The notes beneath the pieces were generated by a model, which was given only the letters and a program-made list of their open reading frames with translations, made no database searches and was not told the DNA's origin. A stretch of 64,000 bases of DNA, taken from the NCBI GenBank assembly GCA_026686845.1, contig JAIVEN010000026.1, positions 20,558,001 through 20,622,000 of the forward strand. The letters are read 5' to 3'. Positions 34,149-45,735 of the stretch are shown in pieces. Origin of the DNA: Adenanthera pavonina (Eukaryota > Streptophyta > Magnoliopsida > Fabales > Fabaceae). The translations under genes were made by a program, and so were the position numbers. Positions within the stretch are counted from its first letter, which is position 1; the number at the start of each line of letters is the position of its first letter.

Positions 34149-35401
34149 CACCTCTTGTACTCTTGTAGACACAACATGAATGAATGAATTTCTTTTCAGC
34201 AACTTTGTTGTTGTTCAGTGAGTTCTTTCTTGCTTATCCTTGAGTGCCAGAAAGAATGAGGACTTATCAAGGAGTGGTGATCCTTGTGGCGTCCCGGAGT
34301 TAGGATTCAAGAGACCGGTTCTCTTGGAGTATACTTCCTTCGACCAACATTTTGTTCAGTCTTCTTATTTCATCGTGTCTATTTTCTTTAGTTTTTGTTC
34401 TTCATTGTTCTTGTGCTCAATTCATCTTTCCTTGAGTTGCACGATCCTTATATCAAAGAAGGCTCTTAGGACAGGTTCCTAACGTGTCTCCCATGATATA
34501 TATGGGCCCCCCGATGAGTGAGACTGAGAAATGTACGGCCGTGCTTGAATGGAAGGGTTTCCATTTGTTCTGTCAAGATGCTCGAAGATCAAGAAAGTTA
34601 TGGTCAAGTAAAATGAGGATGACATTTCCATGCCTGATACTTGACTTACATATTGTGAGACAAAAGGGATATGATAAGGTTGTATAATAGGTTGCATCAG
34701 ATTGTAAGGTTTAGTATAACATAAGTTTTGATAATGACAAATATAGAGTAATAAGGAACAAATGTATCATATGTATCTGACATATATAATGTTCCTTAAA
34801 GAAGTAAAATGTGCATTAGCATGTATTTAATTATGGTTATAATGTATATATCATGCCATGTGCAAATATATCCACTGTACTTTTACAATGAATAATAAAG
34901 TTAGATATATAAATTAGACTAACTACTTGGTTTGTAAGTATAATATATTAAATGTAGGATGATCCAAGTAAAAAGAGTAAGCATTGGGATACAGAAGTGG
35001 AAATCTATATCATGCCTCACTCAAGAAAGAAGAAGAGAAAGGACGCTCCAAAAATTGAAGATCAGAAGGAAGCATGCCACGAAGGAAATGACCAAGTGGA
35101 AGTGGAACTTAACATTTGAAGACCTAGTCACTGGGTATATTTTGTTTCCACTTAGGTCTTGAGGTGGGATTAATCTTTGAAAATTACTTAATCTTGTTAC
35201 CATATGTTTTAAATGAGTTAGATTAAGTAAATCTAATGTTAGCATATGTTAGGTTTAAAAACTCCAACTAATTGACGAATTTTGAGAAGTTAAACTTCAT
35301 ATACTTTGTGAAAATACTAACTTTGCTGACTAAAATTTAAAGTTCTAGAGATATCATCTCTGACAGACGAATTTCAAGTGTTGAAATTCGAATTTCGAGT
35401 C

Positions 35402-38400
35402 TGTAATATCCCTATTTTTATGGGATGTTATAAAATGAATAAAAGATGAGAAACGAAGTGAGACGAAAATGTTATATATAATCAGGCTTTAGAAGGAATT
35501 AATTTCTCATCTAATTTTCTGAAGAAGTTATGTTTGGTCCTTAATTAGAATTAATTTTCCATAAGGTCCTTAGCAGAAATTAATTCCAGAACTTACCCTG
35601 GAAAATATGCAATATACCACTTGAATGAAAGCCCGCTCCAAACTGAGCGTAACGGTATAAGTATTACGTTCCCGGGAGGTTCAGGTTAAGAAATAGACCA
35701 ATTTGAAGTTATTGTGAATAGTAAAAAGGAAAGAATAAAAAATTGGTCTTTGGGTAAAATTACAAAAAAGCGCCCAAAAGAATGGATAATTATGTTTTTG
35801 GCCCGGCTTAAGGGCAAAATGGTCATTTCCCATATTAGAAGAAAAATATGAATATTACATTTAAACCCCAAGGAATAAATGCTGGTATCATAAAATGCAT
35901 AAGGAATTGGGAAAAACGGAGAGACACCGTTAAGCGTGAAGGGCAAATAGGTTATTTTTCCCGATTGGACGAAAAAATGAGAAATTATATTTTTCCCCCA
36001 AAGAGTTATGAAAAGGATATCCATGTCCTTAAAGTCATAAAAATTACGTGAAATGAGTATTAGAAATGTCTTGGGGAAAATTACACATAATGACCTGAAA
36101 GTCTAAAAATTATAAATTAGCCCCGGGTCAAGGGCATTTTTATAAATATGAAAAATTATGGTCAAAATGAAGCTCTCAATGAGTTAGACTCAATGAAATA
36201 TAGTATGGAATTTATTAAGGTCAAAATAATACTTATTGGGTAATTAGGGTTTAATATTAATATTTTACCCGATAAAGATCATTTAGACTGCAGGAAAAGG
36301 TAGTACTGATTCAAGGACAATGATTGGACCTTAATAAAATATATTTTGGGTCTAGATAATATTTTGGACCAAAAGTAATTGTTAAATAATCCTGTACCAG
36401 TTTAATGATAATTTTGGCAAAAATACTTAATCAGTACAGGTAAATTTAATTGGTAGAGGGTATTTTGGTCCATAAAAATTATTCAAGAAATTTTTGGCCA
36501 AGAATGAGACACATGGCATGCTGCAGCTCATTGGGACACAAAAGGGAATTTTTATCAAAGCTTTATTTGCCAAAAAGTCATCAAAGTCAAAGATTTAATT
36601 AATTAAAGTTGCTTTATGATTGTTAGCACTTAATCACCTTAGTTAAAAGGGTTCAGCACGTCTTCTTCAGCTCAAAACATGCACAACCAGAGAAGAAAAG
36701 GAGAAAGAAGGCGTGAAGGAGAGAGAGAAAAAGGGAGAAGGAAAAATCACAAGTTTGATCCCAAACTCTCAAGGTAAGTTCCTTTGGTGATTATCTTGCA
36801 TCTACTTAAGTATGATAGTGTTTCATGAAGTATTTCTCTCTATTTTTGCTCTGAAAATTTCTTCCTAGAGAGAGAAAATGAAGCCATGGAGAAAGTGATC
36901 CATGAAAAGTGCTGTATAGGCTTCAAGATACAAAGATATACCATTAGATTGCAAATTAATCGAGTAGATATTTTTCTACAAATTTCTAAAATTTTTTGAC
37001 TATTTAGGGTTTGAAAAGGAGAGGGAATTTCAAGTTTTTGACCCTAAAAATGGATTCCTTGGGTCCAAAATAGATAGATACAAGTATGTGGTACAAGAAA
37101 AAGCTTAAGATTAAGAAAGTGAAATTTTTAGCTTTTTGAAGCTTAATTTGGAATGAACAGTAACCAAGCTAGAGATGTAATTTGGCAATTCTGAGGCCAT
37201 ATTTGGATTCCTCATGAAAAATTACATGGAATAGAGGTATAATTCATCATTTTTGAGTTAGGAATGAATTTTTGGTGAATTTTTGAAGAATTAGGGTTTC
37301 ATGAATACTTTTTGAAGAAAGTCATGGAACCATTAGTTTGAATAATTGTTTGATGGTGCATTAGGACTTGAAGAAACCCAAGGAAGCTAGTGGGAGCATT
37401 GGTATTAAGTTGAAGAGTAAGAGAAAGCATGAAGGTAGCAATTTACCTATTCTTGCCTTATATTGTCATGAAATTTTCAATGAGTTTGATGACTTGCCTA
37501 TTGTTTGCTATGATCAATTATGATGCTTTGAGAATATTGGCTGAGTTAATTGAGGGTTTTGAGACCCTGGGATGTCCAAAATACAAAACAAAACTCTGCC
37601 AAAATTTTTGTAAAATATTATGGCATAAATGTTTAAAAGCATTCACTTGATGTTTTATGATGATTATATGCTTAATGTGATAATATGATTGCATGAATGG
37701 TGATTGCTACGAGATTCTTTGAATCTCACCCTCCTTCAATGACTAACCATGCTAGGAAGAACTAATGCAAAAGAGCTAAGGAAGGAGCAAAAGGCATGAA
37801 GAAGGAAATGATGTTGCAAGCCATTGTGTTATAATGTGAATGATTATTTGTGTCTTATTTTATATGAAATTGTAAAATAGTGATTATTATGTTAATGTTG
37901 TGGAAAATGCATGAGAATTTCCAGTTCTGGATAGTGATGTTAAGTTATGTTCTACCAAGTTTCATGCCAAAATGAGTTCATTTACAAGGGTTTTGATAAG
38001 CAAATGGCAATATAAACTGAAACAGGGTATTTTCCAGACATGTTTATTTCATTCACCCTTATTCTATACTTAATGTGAGATTAGGTTTATGGTATTTTTA
38101 TACCAGATATAGGGCATCTCAACCTTTAATATGACACCTAATTCATCCCATTTGGAGTTGTGTACAATTAATGGTGAATTTTCTAAGTTAGGGTTCAGAA
38201 CAGAGAAAGATTGGGAAAACTAGAAACTGAAAGTTAGGTACTGGAAAATTAAAAAGATGATATAAATCGTGCAGAGCTCCAAAAATTCAGTGGTTTGTAT
38301 TTATGGAAATTTATATGTTTTAAGTTTCATATGCCACTGATTTGGAGGTAATTGGAAATATATGATAGGAGATATGGAGGTTTTCCCAAAACTGTTCCAG

Positions 38401-38903
38401 CAAAAGTGGAATTCTAACCCTTTATGATTTAAGTTAACACCATGACCTGTGCAAGTTGAATAAATGTACAATAAAATTATTTCTAGAAAGTAGACTCACA
38501 AGGATTTCCAATGACATAAAGAATGTATGATTTGGCTCAGGATATAATGAGATATGAATTTTTATATATAAGGCCAAAATCCTGGGGAAGAGAAAATGAC
38601 CAAATATACAGTAAATGTTTGAGAAATAAAATATATAATTTAGTCAATAGAATGCTCTATTTCATGTATATAAGGTTGTTATCTATGTTTAGAGACTTAA
38701 ATCACTATGAAATGATTTTTCTAGAATTAGTTATGAATTTTTAAAGTTCAGTTGGCAAAGTGAAAACTACCATATGAACAGTAACTGAAAATTTTAAAAA
38801 TTCTGATTTTCATTCTCATGTGATTCAAGCTTAAGATCAAGCATAATCAGACTTAAAAGGAGTATAATTCATGGGAAATGAGTTTACAAAGTAAGGTGTT
38901 ACA
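35402..38903 (+). mobile_element. Solo gypsy LTR J
   Basis: 3502 bp, the longest complete copy of the plus-oriented gypsy LTR family. Starts TGTAATATCCC, ends AAGGTGTTACA, flanked by GAGTC (35397-35401) and AAGTC (38904-38908), a target duplication with one change. It gives the uninterrupted sequence that proves the insertion point of element 1 in LTR B. Contains the hairpin at 37711. No internal region. Confidence 0.95.
37711..37727 (+). other. LTR hairpin (copy J)
   Basis: GAGATTC - TTT - GAATCTC, 7-bp stem, preceded by TGCTAC and followed by ACC. Confidence 0.7.
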
Positions 38904-40250
38904 AAGTCAAACATAGTTAGTAAAATGTGCAAAATTCATCTGAAGTCATGACAAAGTTTGTCTGATAATTAAGCACTAAAAGGGTTCAAAAACATTCCCT
39001 CTGATAGACGAATTTTGGATTTCAAAGTTCAAACTTTAGAATAAAACTCGATGATTTGCAATTGCATTTGATTAACTCAAGAAGTTTTTGGTATCAAAGT
39101 AACATATCCTTACTTTTAAACATAGTGAAATCTGGTTTTCAAGAATCTAGAGTTTGACCTTTGATTAGTATTTTTGATACACCTCTCAAAATACATATGG
39201 GTTTAATGTAAAACTTATTTCATATGAAACTAGACTTAATAAGATTTTCAAAGAAGGTTATTTCACTCAAAATAAAAGTCATATGAAAAAGCTATGGTCA
39301 TTTAAAGTTGAGTAGTGAGATATGAATTTTCAATTTTGACCTCCTATCATTATTTTGATCATATCTCACAAAATACATTTGTTTTTGAAGTGAAACTTTT
39401 GCATTTGAAAGTGTGCATTGAGAGCTTTCCAACCATAGGTCATTTATTTAATTTGGAGTTAAAATAAGAGAGTTATAGGTTCTGCAAAATTATCTACAGT
39501 ACAAAGTTTGAAGTTATAGAGGTTCTACCTTCGATAGACGAATTTTGGGCCTCCGAAATTCGAATTTCGAATAGAACTTTTATGCCATGTTGAGCTTGCC
39601 ACTGATAGATGAATTTTGGCTTCTGAAATTTGAACTTCAAGTCTAACAGATGATTTTTGGCTTTCAAAATTTGAATTTTGAGACTCCAGAATGTGAAAAT
39701 ACTTCTGGAATAGCCAACAGACGTATTTCCACATCTAAAATTTGAACTTCAAGTCAAACAGATGAATTTTGGCTTTGAAAATTTGAATTTTGAATCACCA
39801 GAATGTGAAAATACTTCTGAATCAGCAAACAGACGAATTTCCACATCCAAAATTCGAATTTCGAAAGGAAGAACTTGTGCCATATTGAGTTGTTTACTGA
39901 CAGACGAATTTTGGGCACCAAAATTCGAACTTCGAAGGCACTATAGCAATATGGAAAACTGTTCACACTTACCAGAAGAACTTTAAACTTGAAAATTCGT
40001 ATGTTCTAATACAGAAACATTTGTCAAAGATGAAAATTTGAATTTTGCTTTAGAACAAATGAACTTCGAAGTTTAATGTTAAAGTCTTTAACTTATAGTC
40101 TCTACGAAATTCGTCTGTTGACACCCAAAATTTGAATTTCAGAGTGTCAACGCATTAAATGTGGTTGGTGAATGGCTTTTACAGAGTAACCATTGGGTAA
40201 CGTCTCTAATGGCTAGATCTTGTGTCTAACGTATAGTTACACCACAAATC

Positions 40251-40259
40251 TATAAATAG
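40251..40259 (+). promoter_or_regulatory. TATA box of LTR I
   Basis: TATAAATAG in the AAATC-TATAAATAGAACATC context shared by the SIRE LTRs. Confidence 0.7.
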
Positions 40260-40999
40260 AACATCATTTGAACTTATGGGTAACAATCTTAAGAGAGTTT
40301 ATATGAAAATACTGCAACAATTTGTAAAATCTTTCTATCTCATCATTGTTTGAAAAACTCATCTCAATAGAGTGAGCTTTCAATGTATTATCTACTCTTC
40401 AAGAAAGTTTTCATTCTATAAACATTTCTTTCTACATATTCTAGGTAGAATCTTAGTGTGGGGAAATACTAGGGGATTTACACATCTTGTAAGGGTGCGG
40501 GAAGAGTGGCTTCACAAGTGCCTACTAAAACTTGTGGGATGTACTAAGGCTTCATAGGTGCCCGGATCAAACCTGTGGGATATAGTGGAAAATCCCAAGT
40601 GGTGGCTTGGGGACTAGATGTAGGTCAAGTGGTTGGGCTGAACCAGTATAAATTGTTATGTATTGTTCTTCATCTTCTCTATTCAGTTACTGCACACAAC
40701 TCTCTCTTTTTATCCCTATTTTGTTGCACTTTTAGTGAAATTGCGTTGTGATCCAAAAAAGAGCAAAAATCTTACATCACCTAATTCACCTCCCCTCTTG
40801 GGTGACCAGCCAACCTAACACAGATCACTAATCTTATATAATTTGGGTAGTCACAATGTCTTACTAGAGGCCACTTGTGACTTGTGGGTACAACAGTATC
40901 ATTGGTCCATTGCTAATGTCTAGATTCATTGAACCTAAAATGTGTCTAAATTCGATGAATTTTGTGAAGGAATTTTATAAATGTATTTGATATATCTTA

Positions 41000-41095
41000 T
41001 AAAATTCAAAATATATATATGTGTGTAATATATATTATATATATTTGACATATTAAATATATATTTTAAAATATATATATATATCGTTTAATCAA
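41000..41095. repeat. AT-rich simple repeat in LTR F
   Basis: Imperfect (TA)n runs around 41009-41088, followed by an AT-only region of about 200 bp with short repeats of TTTAAATTTAAACTAAT. Confidence 0.85.
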
Positions 41096-41704
41096 TTTAA
41101 ATGAATTAGTTTTATATTTAATTCTATGTGATAGATTTAAATTTAAACTAATGATTTGAATTTGATTTAGATTTGATTCTAGATTTAGATTAAATAGTTA
41201 GTTTAGATTTAATCTATTAGATAGATTTAAATTTAAACTAATCTATTTAATTAGCATTTGATTTAATTTAAATAATTGATTTAAATTAATCAAATAATAA
41301 TAAACCCTACCTATATAATGATAGAGTGTAAGGTTATCATATATAGAATTAAGAGAAGAGTCTCCACCTACCTTAGAGAGAGAGAGAGCAGCCATACAAC
41401 TAGAGAGAGAAAGTGTATGGACACCCATACAGAGAGAAGAAAGTCTTCACTCCCAAACGTACAGACGTTCATGAACAGTAGTGCTAGCACGTCATTCGAG
41501 TTGCATTGACCACTCGTGTAGATACTGGTAGAGGGTGCTGATCAGAAGCATCAGTTCCTAATATCCAATGGTAGAGGAAGAATCTATAAAGACATGCGTC
41601 AAAGGTAAAATTCTTCTCTACATCTTGATTTAAGCAACATTGACAAATCCGTGGGAGGGATTCGGTGATGTTATTCCGCTGTGCATGTATTGAGATTCCT
41701 AACA

Positions 41705-42110
41705 GCATTTCATTAGTCTGAAAATTTTCTCCATACTTAAATCCAGTCTTAGCTACTTGCACATCAAATGTACCATCAAATGAAGGAGGTTGATGTTTCC
41801 TAAAATTTGCTATCATATTCTGATCATTTGCCAAATTGATAACATTTCCAGCTGTTTGTTCTATTGATGCAGCTTGAAACATTTGTTATTGGGGTTGTTG
41901 TACTGGAGGCTATTGTTGCTGTCTTTCTTCAGCTTCTTAATGCTATCTTTGTGCCTCAACAGTATGTTGTAGTTACTCGATGGTTCGTTGTTATTGATCC
42001 AACCTTTCTATAATAATTTGAAATGGATCAACTGGCTGTTGGTCCCTTGACACTTTTTCAAGGACTTCTGATTCAACCTATCTTCTTGTATGAACTATCT
42101 TTTATCTATA
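41705..42110 (-). pseudogene. Gypsy gag, N-terminal part (element 2)
   Basis: On the minus strand from about 42110: a Gln-rich start with many stops at CAA-like positions (QQPVDPFQ, LQHTVEAQ, PPVQQPQ), then QTAGNVINLANDQNMIANF, RKHQPPSFDGTFDVQVAKTG and, after one frameshift, LSMEKIFRLMKC at the junction with LTR F. FRKHQPPSFDG is the typical start of the gypsy capsid domain. LSMEKIFRLMKC is repeated as LSLEKIFRLIKC at the other side of LTR F. Confidence 0.8.
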
Positions 42111-42258
42111 TAGATAATTCAATTTATAAATATAAAGCAATTGTACCAAGAATATGCAAAACAAAACATTTCATTCACATATAGCAATTTGTACATATAA
42201 GTTTTCATATTTTAAACATATTCACATAGTTCTAAACTCCTAACATCTAACTGCTTAT

Positions 42259-42281
42259 ACATATATATATATATATATTAA
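42259..42281. repeat. (AT)n microsatellite
   Basis: About ten AT units, just downstream of the extra ORF and before gag on the minus strand. Confidence 0.85.
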
Positions 42282-42341
42282 AATTAGCAGTTCTACTATT
42301 CACTTTTATACATATTAACATGAACATCTTATAACGAGCCC

Positions 42342-43346
42342 TCAAGGCATCTCAGAGTTTAATCTTACTTCCTCAGGATCCTCCTCAGCATCACCTTCTT
42401 CTTCCAATTCAATCCTAAACATCTCTTTGCATGCTATTGTGTGAACACACTCTGTCATATTCTCTGGCCAATCTCTTAAAGGCTCATCTCTCACCGGCCC
42501 TTAGTATGGGTTATCTACTGGTAACATTGATATAATTATGTTGACCCATGCTAGGTCGTAGTAATGTCGACCTTATCTATCACAATGATACCTTGCATCA
42601 TTCACATTGTTAAGAAAAGTCAACATCTGAGACTCCAAGTTACCTTGTAAACTATACTCATAGCACTTGGTCATGATCTCCAATGTCATGTTGCTATCAT
42701 CATATGGATGTACTGATTTCACATCCTCAGGTGGCGATCTAGGCTTCTTGCGTCTCAACTTCTTAGCTCATGCCTTGCCTTCTTTAGTGCAAGCCTTTAC
42801 ACAGTGCTCAAGAAAAGAGAACTCTTGTCCTTGCAACTTAGTGCAAATGGGTGTCCAGAATATATCTCTGGAGATTTGTCCCACCGTAGTATCAATCCAT
42901 AGTCTTTTTGGATAGTGTAACCCTTTATTGGCAAAAAACTGCTTAACTTGTACCACCTTGCTGATAAATATAGGAATCTGATTAGGACTTGAACAATACT
43001 TAGCACTTTCCTTGAAACATCTTCTTGTTATCCTGTATATCAATTGCTCATCATCACATGGTCTGTTAGTACTATTCTTAGGATCCAGTAAAAAACCTGC
43101 CTCATAATCAACATCTTCTTCTTCTATTATACCTTCATAATTATAGGGTAAAGAAGGTACAGATAGTGTTGTGACTGATCATAGGGGTGTAGCTGCTATT
43201 GGCTCTTGCCTTGATTGTGAAGTACCTTCTCTGGAATTCACATCCCAGTTCTTCTTCGGAGTATTATTAGAGCCTATACTCTCACCCCAATCCAAGTGGA
43301 ATCTATCTTAATGATCAGAGTCTCTGCTATGTCCTAATGATAGCAT
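42342..43346 (-). pseudogene. Extra ORF (ORF0) between 5' LTR and gag of gypsy element 2
   Basis: One minus-strand frame, 335 codons with the final TGA, runs from ATG at 43346 to 42342 with only five internal stops and no frameshift. Codon 13 is TAA; the later stops follow TPL, KEGKA, YHCDR and DNPY. The protein starts MLSLGHSRDSD, has an acidic stretch IIEEEDVDYEAGFLLDP, a central part with several Trp/Cys (YPKRLWIDTTVGQISRDIFW), a basic stretch AKKLRRKKPRSPP and a very acidic end (ELEEEDGDAEEDPEEV). I recognise no family. It starts about 100 bp from the primer site and ends about 230 bp before gag, in sense. Element 1 has no counterpart; element 3 keeps a related N-terminus (6181-6306). It could be an element-encoded accessory protein or a captured host fragment. 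Confidence 0.6.
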
Positions 43347-43448
43347 CTTTACCTATCATCAAAGCACAAAAGCATATATAGTTAGTTGTTCCAATCCCAA
43401 GGAATAATAACTATATTTAAAGATTCAAACATTCCATTGCCTAAATCT

Positions 43449-43462
43449 TTGGTTCTGATACA
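43449..43462 (-). other. Primer binding site of gypsy element 2
   Basis: Minus-strand TGTATCAGAACCAA, five bases from the 5' LTR; compare TGGTATCAGAGC. Confidence 0.75.
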
Positions 43463-43467
43463 AAAAA

Positions 43468-45735
43468 TGTCATATCTTACATTCTTACATTATTTCCCAT
43501 GTATAATAGCATATATGATGCTACAATGAGCTAATTTAGAAGCTTAAATCATTAAAAGATCAAATGAGAAAATTCAAATTTTCAAAACATTATTCATTTG
43601 GTAATTTGATTTTCCTAGCTAAATTTTGAAAAATCATAACTAATTCCAGAACAATCGTATGAGGATGATTCAAATCTCTAAAAATAGCTAAAAAATTTTC
43701 TACAAGGGAAAAATACACAAATGGAATTTAATTGAGCCAATTCATTCAGAAAGTTTGTCCAATTCTACTGTTTATTTGGTCAAAACTACTTTTCCAGATT
43801 TTTTGACCCATCTTTGAAAATTCATAACTATTTGTATACTTATCCAAATCAAGTGATCTTTAGCTCTTTGGAAATCTATTTCTGTCTACCTTCCAATCAT
43901 ATATAATACTTATATAGAAAAATTTTCAATGAACAGTAACCATATGACTAATTAGTACGCTTATTGGAACAATTTGAATACCAACTTCCAAAACTAAATA
44001 CATAGCATGATTACATAGCCCAAACTTGTTCAAACTAAGTTCTTAACATTACAAGGTACTTAAAATAGCATGATGGCAGTGAAGCATAGCTCCATAAATT
44101 CACACAATAATTTATACATAATAGCAAGGAAGTAAGTCAAAATTTCAACTAAAACTTTAATCTTCATTAACTTTCTCCTTGCCTCTTGTCTTCTTGGAGG
44201 ACTTGCCATCACTTGAACCTATCATGTTAGTGCTTGGGGAGTGAGATTTGGGAAAATCTCAATAGTTAGTTTATTTCATGCAAATATATCATTCAAGTTT
44301 CACAAACATATCACATATAATCACATGAATCATTAAAAAATAGACATCCCAAGGAACAAAACCCCTCATTTTACAGCCAAAACCAACCATAAAATAACAC
44401 AAGAACAATAAGGCAACAAGTATAATCATGGATATAACAAAGAATAACATATTACAATAAAATAAATCATGCTACCTTTTATGTAATTCTTAGCTTTTCC
44501 ACTTGGAATCAAAGCTTCCACTAGCTTTCCTAAACTCCCACAAGTCCTAAAATATCATCCAATATCAACTTAATCAACTACAAGCAATGGTTGTCTTACA
44601 AAGTTTCACAAAACCCTAAAATTTCACTTAGTTTATCTTTAAGTTTTCTTGAGTCCAACACTTGCTCATAGTTAATTTGGACCCAAGGAATCCATTTTCA
44701 ACATCAAATCATTGAAAATCCAACTCTTTTTCTATCCTAGGTCTTACCAAAAATCAAAGCATAAGGAGGGAAAAATGAAATTTCCAAAACTTGCTTCCGA
44801 TCCTTCCAAAACTTGATTGTCTTACATAGCCTCATGATTTCTCAAAACTTTATGGCATAAAACCACTTTCTTTCCTAAATCCATATCAAGACCAAATCAT
44901 GCAACAAGGGAGAAGAAGGGGAACTCAAGAAAATCAACCCTAAACCACCCAAAACTTGAAGGGAAACATGAGATCAAGGAAGAAAATTCTTACCGATTTT
45001 TCCTTGAATTTCTTCTCTTCTTTCTTCCTCCTTCTTTCTTAGCTGTTTCAAACTCTCTTCCCTTCTTTTTCATGTGTGAAGGGCAGCCAAGGAGGGACTA
45101 TATGTAGAAAAATAAAACCAATCACAATTTGCCACCTTTATTTCTTGAAACTTCTTGATTTTCCTTAAGAAAATGACATAAAATATTAAATAATGTAATT
45201 TTATCACATGTTGCTGATTATGCACGAATTTAAGGACATTTTGATCTAAATGTGGGGCCCACATACTATTTTCCTAATTTATCTAGCTTTATGGGGCCCA
45301 AGTTGCTCTTTTCATGTGCACAGTGTACTTTTTAATACTCGGCATAAAATTTTTCTTCACATAAATTTTGTTAATCTTAAACCATTATACCATTGGGTTT
45401 AAATCATCGTGAGCTCCGTTTTGACATAAAATTTACATAATTACCAAATTTCCTTTAATTGGGGACAAAATACAATTTTCAAAACTTTCAGCCACTTAGC
45501 TGTAATTTTTCCCAAAATTCCTAAACTTTTGTCCTTTTTCAGCATACGTCCACGGCCTTTTTCTTTTCTTTTTTCAGGGGTAAAATTATCATTTTCAAAT
45601 TTCTTTTCCTTGACCCCAAATTTGACTTTTTTTACCATTTTTCATACAAAACGGTGTATACTCGTTTTAACAAATTCTTTATAGATTTTAAAATATTAAG
45701 CCTTAAATATCCAGAAAAAATTTCAGAATATTACA
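43468..45735 (-). repeat. 5' LTR of gypsy element 2
   Basis: 2268 bp, plus-strand start TGTCATATCTTAC, end GAATATTACA. Shares its whole length with 22367-24681, lacking a stretch near 44335 that the other LTR has at about 23250. Confidence 0.93.
44242..44261 (-). other. LTR hairpin (element 2, 5' LTR)
   Basis: TGAGATTT - GGGA - AAATCTCA, 8-bp stem. Confidence 0.7.

Larger units (their letters stand above)
31861..34494 (+). mobile_element. Unknown LTR-like insert H, split by solo LTR G
   Basis: Foreign segment inside LTR F between GGAGAGATATATAT and ATATATGGGCCCC. Starts TGATAGAGTACG and ends near GTGTCTCCCA; about 0.9 kb after removing G. A TATA box at 34139 followed by GGCACCTCTTGTACTCTTG looks like the U3/R part of an LTR. 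I recognise no family. The right boundary is uncertain by a few bases because of the TATATA target, and no clean target duplication can be read. Confidence 0.5.
34703..40820 (+). mobile_element. SIRE-like copia solo LTR I, split by LTR J
   Basis: Starts TGTAAGGTTTAG and ends CCAACCTAACA, with perfect target duplication CAGAT (34698-34702 and 40821-40825). About 2.6 kb without J. The 3' half matches LTRs O, G and N (AAATTCGAATTT arrays, TATA box, CTCCCCTCTTGGGTGACCAG end); the first 500 bp differ from them, so it is a separate subfamily. Confidence 0.95.
31327..41704 (+). mobile_element. Angela/BARE-like copia solo LTR F, split by H and I
   Basis: Starts TGTTGGAAATTGTGCCCTAG, strongly resembling the start of Angela/BARE-type copia LTRs, and ends GATTCCTAACA. 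Without inserts H (31861-34494) and I (34703-40820) it is about 1.6 kb, a normal LTR length for that lineage; no internal region is present. It lies in gag of element 2. Flanks are ATCAT on the left and GCATT on the right, so there is no target duplication, and 36 bp of gag occurs on both sides. Confidence 0.75.
22367..45735 (-). mobile_element. Complete gypsy element 2 (chromovirus) with nested inserts
   Basis: Minus-strand element bounded by LTRs 22367-24681 and 43468-45735, with CTAGG (22362-22366) and CTAGA (45736-45740) outside. Removing inserts E and F leaves about 10.4 kb, the usual size of this lineage. From the 5' LTR it carries an extra ORF, gag, zinc knuckle, protease, RT, RNase H, integrase and chromodomain. 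LTRs are about 94% alike by eye. A 36-bp gag stretch occurs on both sides of insert F in diverged form, so the two halves may come from different copies. Confidence 0.85.

Noticed and set aside
33700..34490. Possible host gene 5' region (TATA box and leader)
   Set aside because: No splice-ready coding exon follows, and the segment is bounded by broken LTR F sequence on both sides, so it is better read as an LTR-like insert.
41000..41095. AT-rich stretch as a matrix attachment region or replication origin
   Set aside because: It is an (TA)n microsatellite in a retrotransposon LTR; the sequence gives no support for another role.
31327..41704. Reading the two ends as the two LTRs of one complete copia element
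   Set aside because: The left piece gives only the start of an Angela-like LTR and the right piece only its end; the middle pieces complete one LTR after removal of H and I, and no copia gag or pol is inside.
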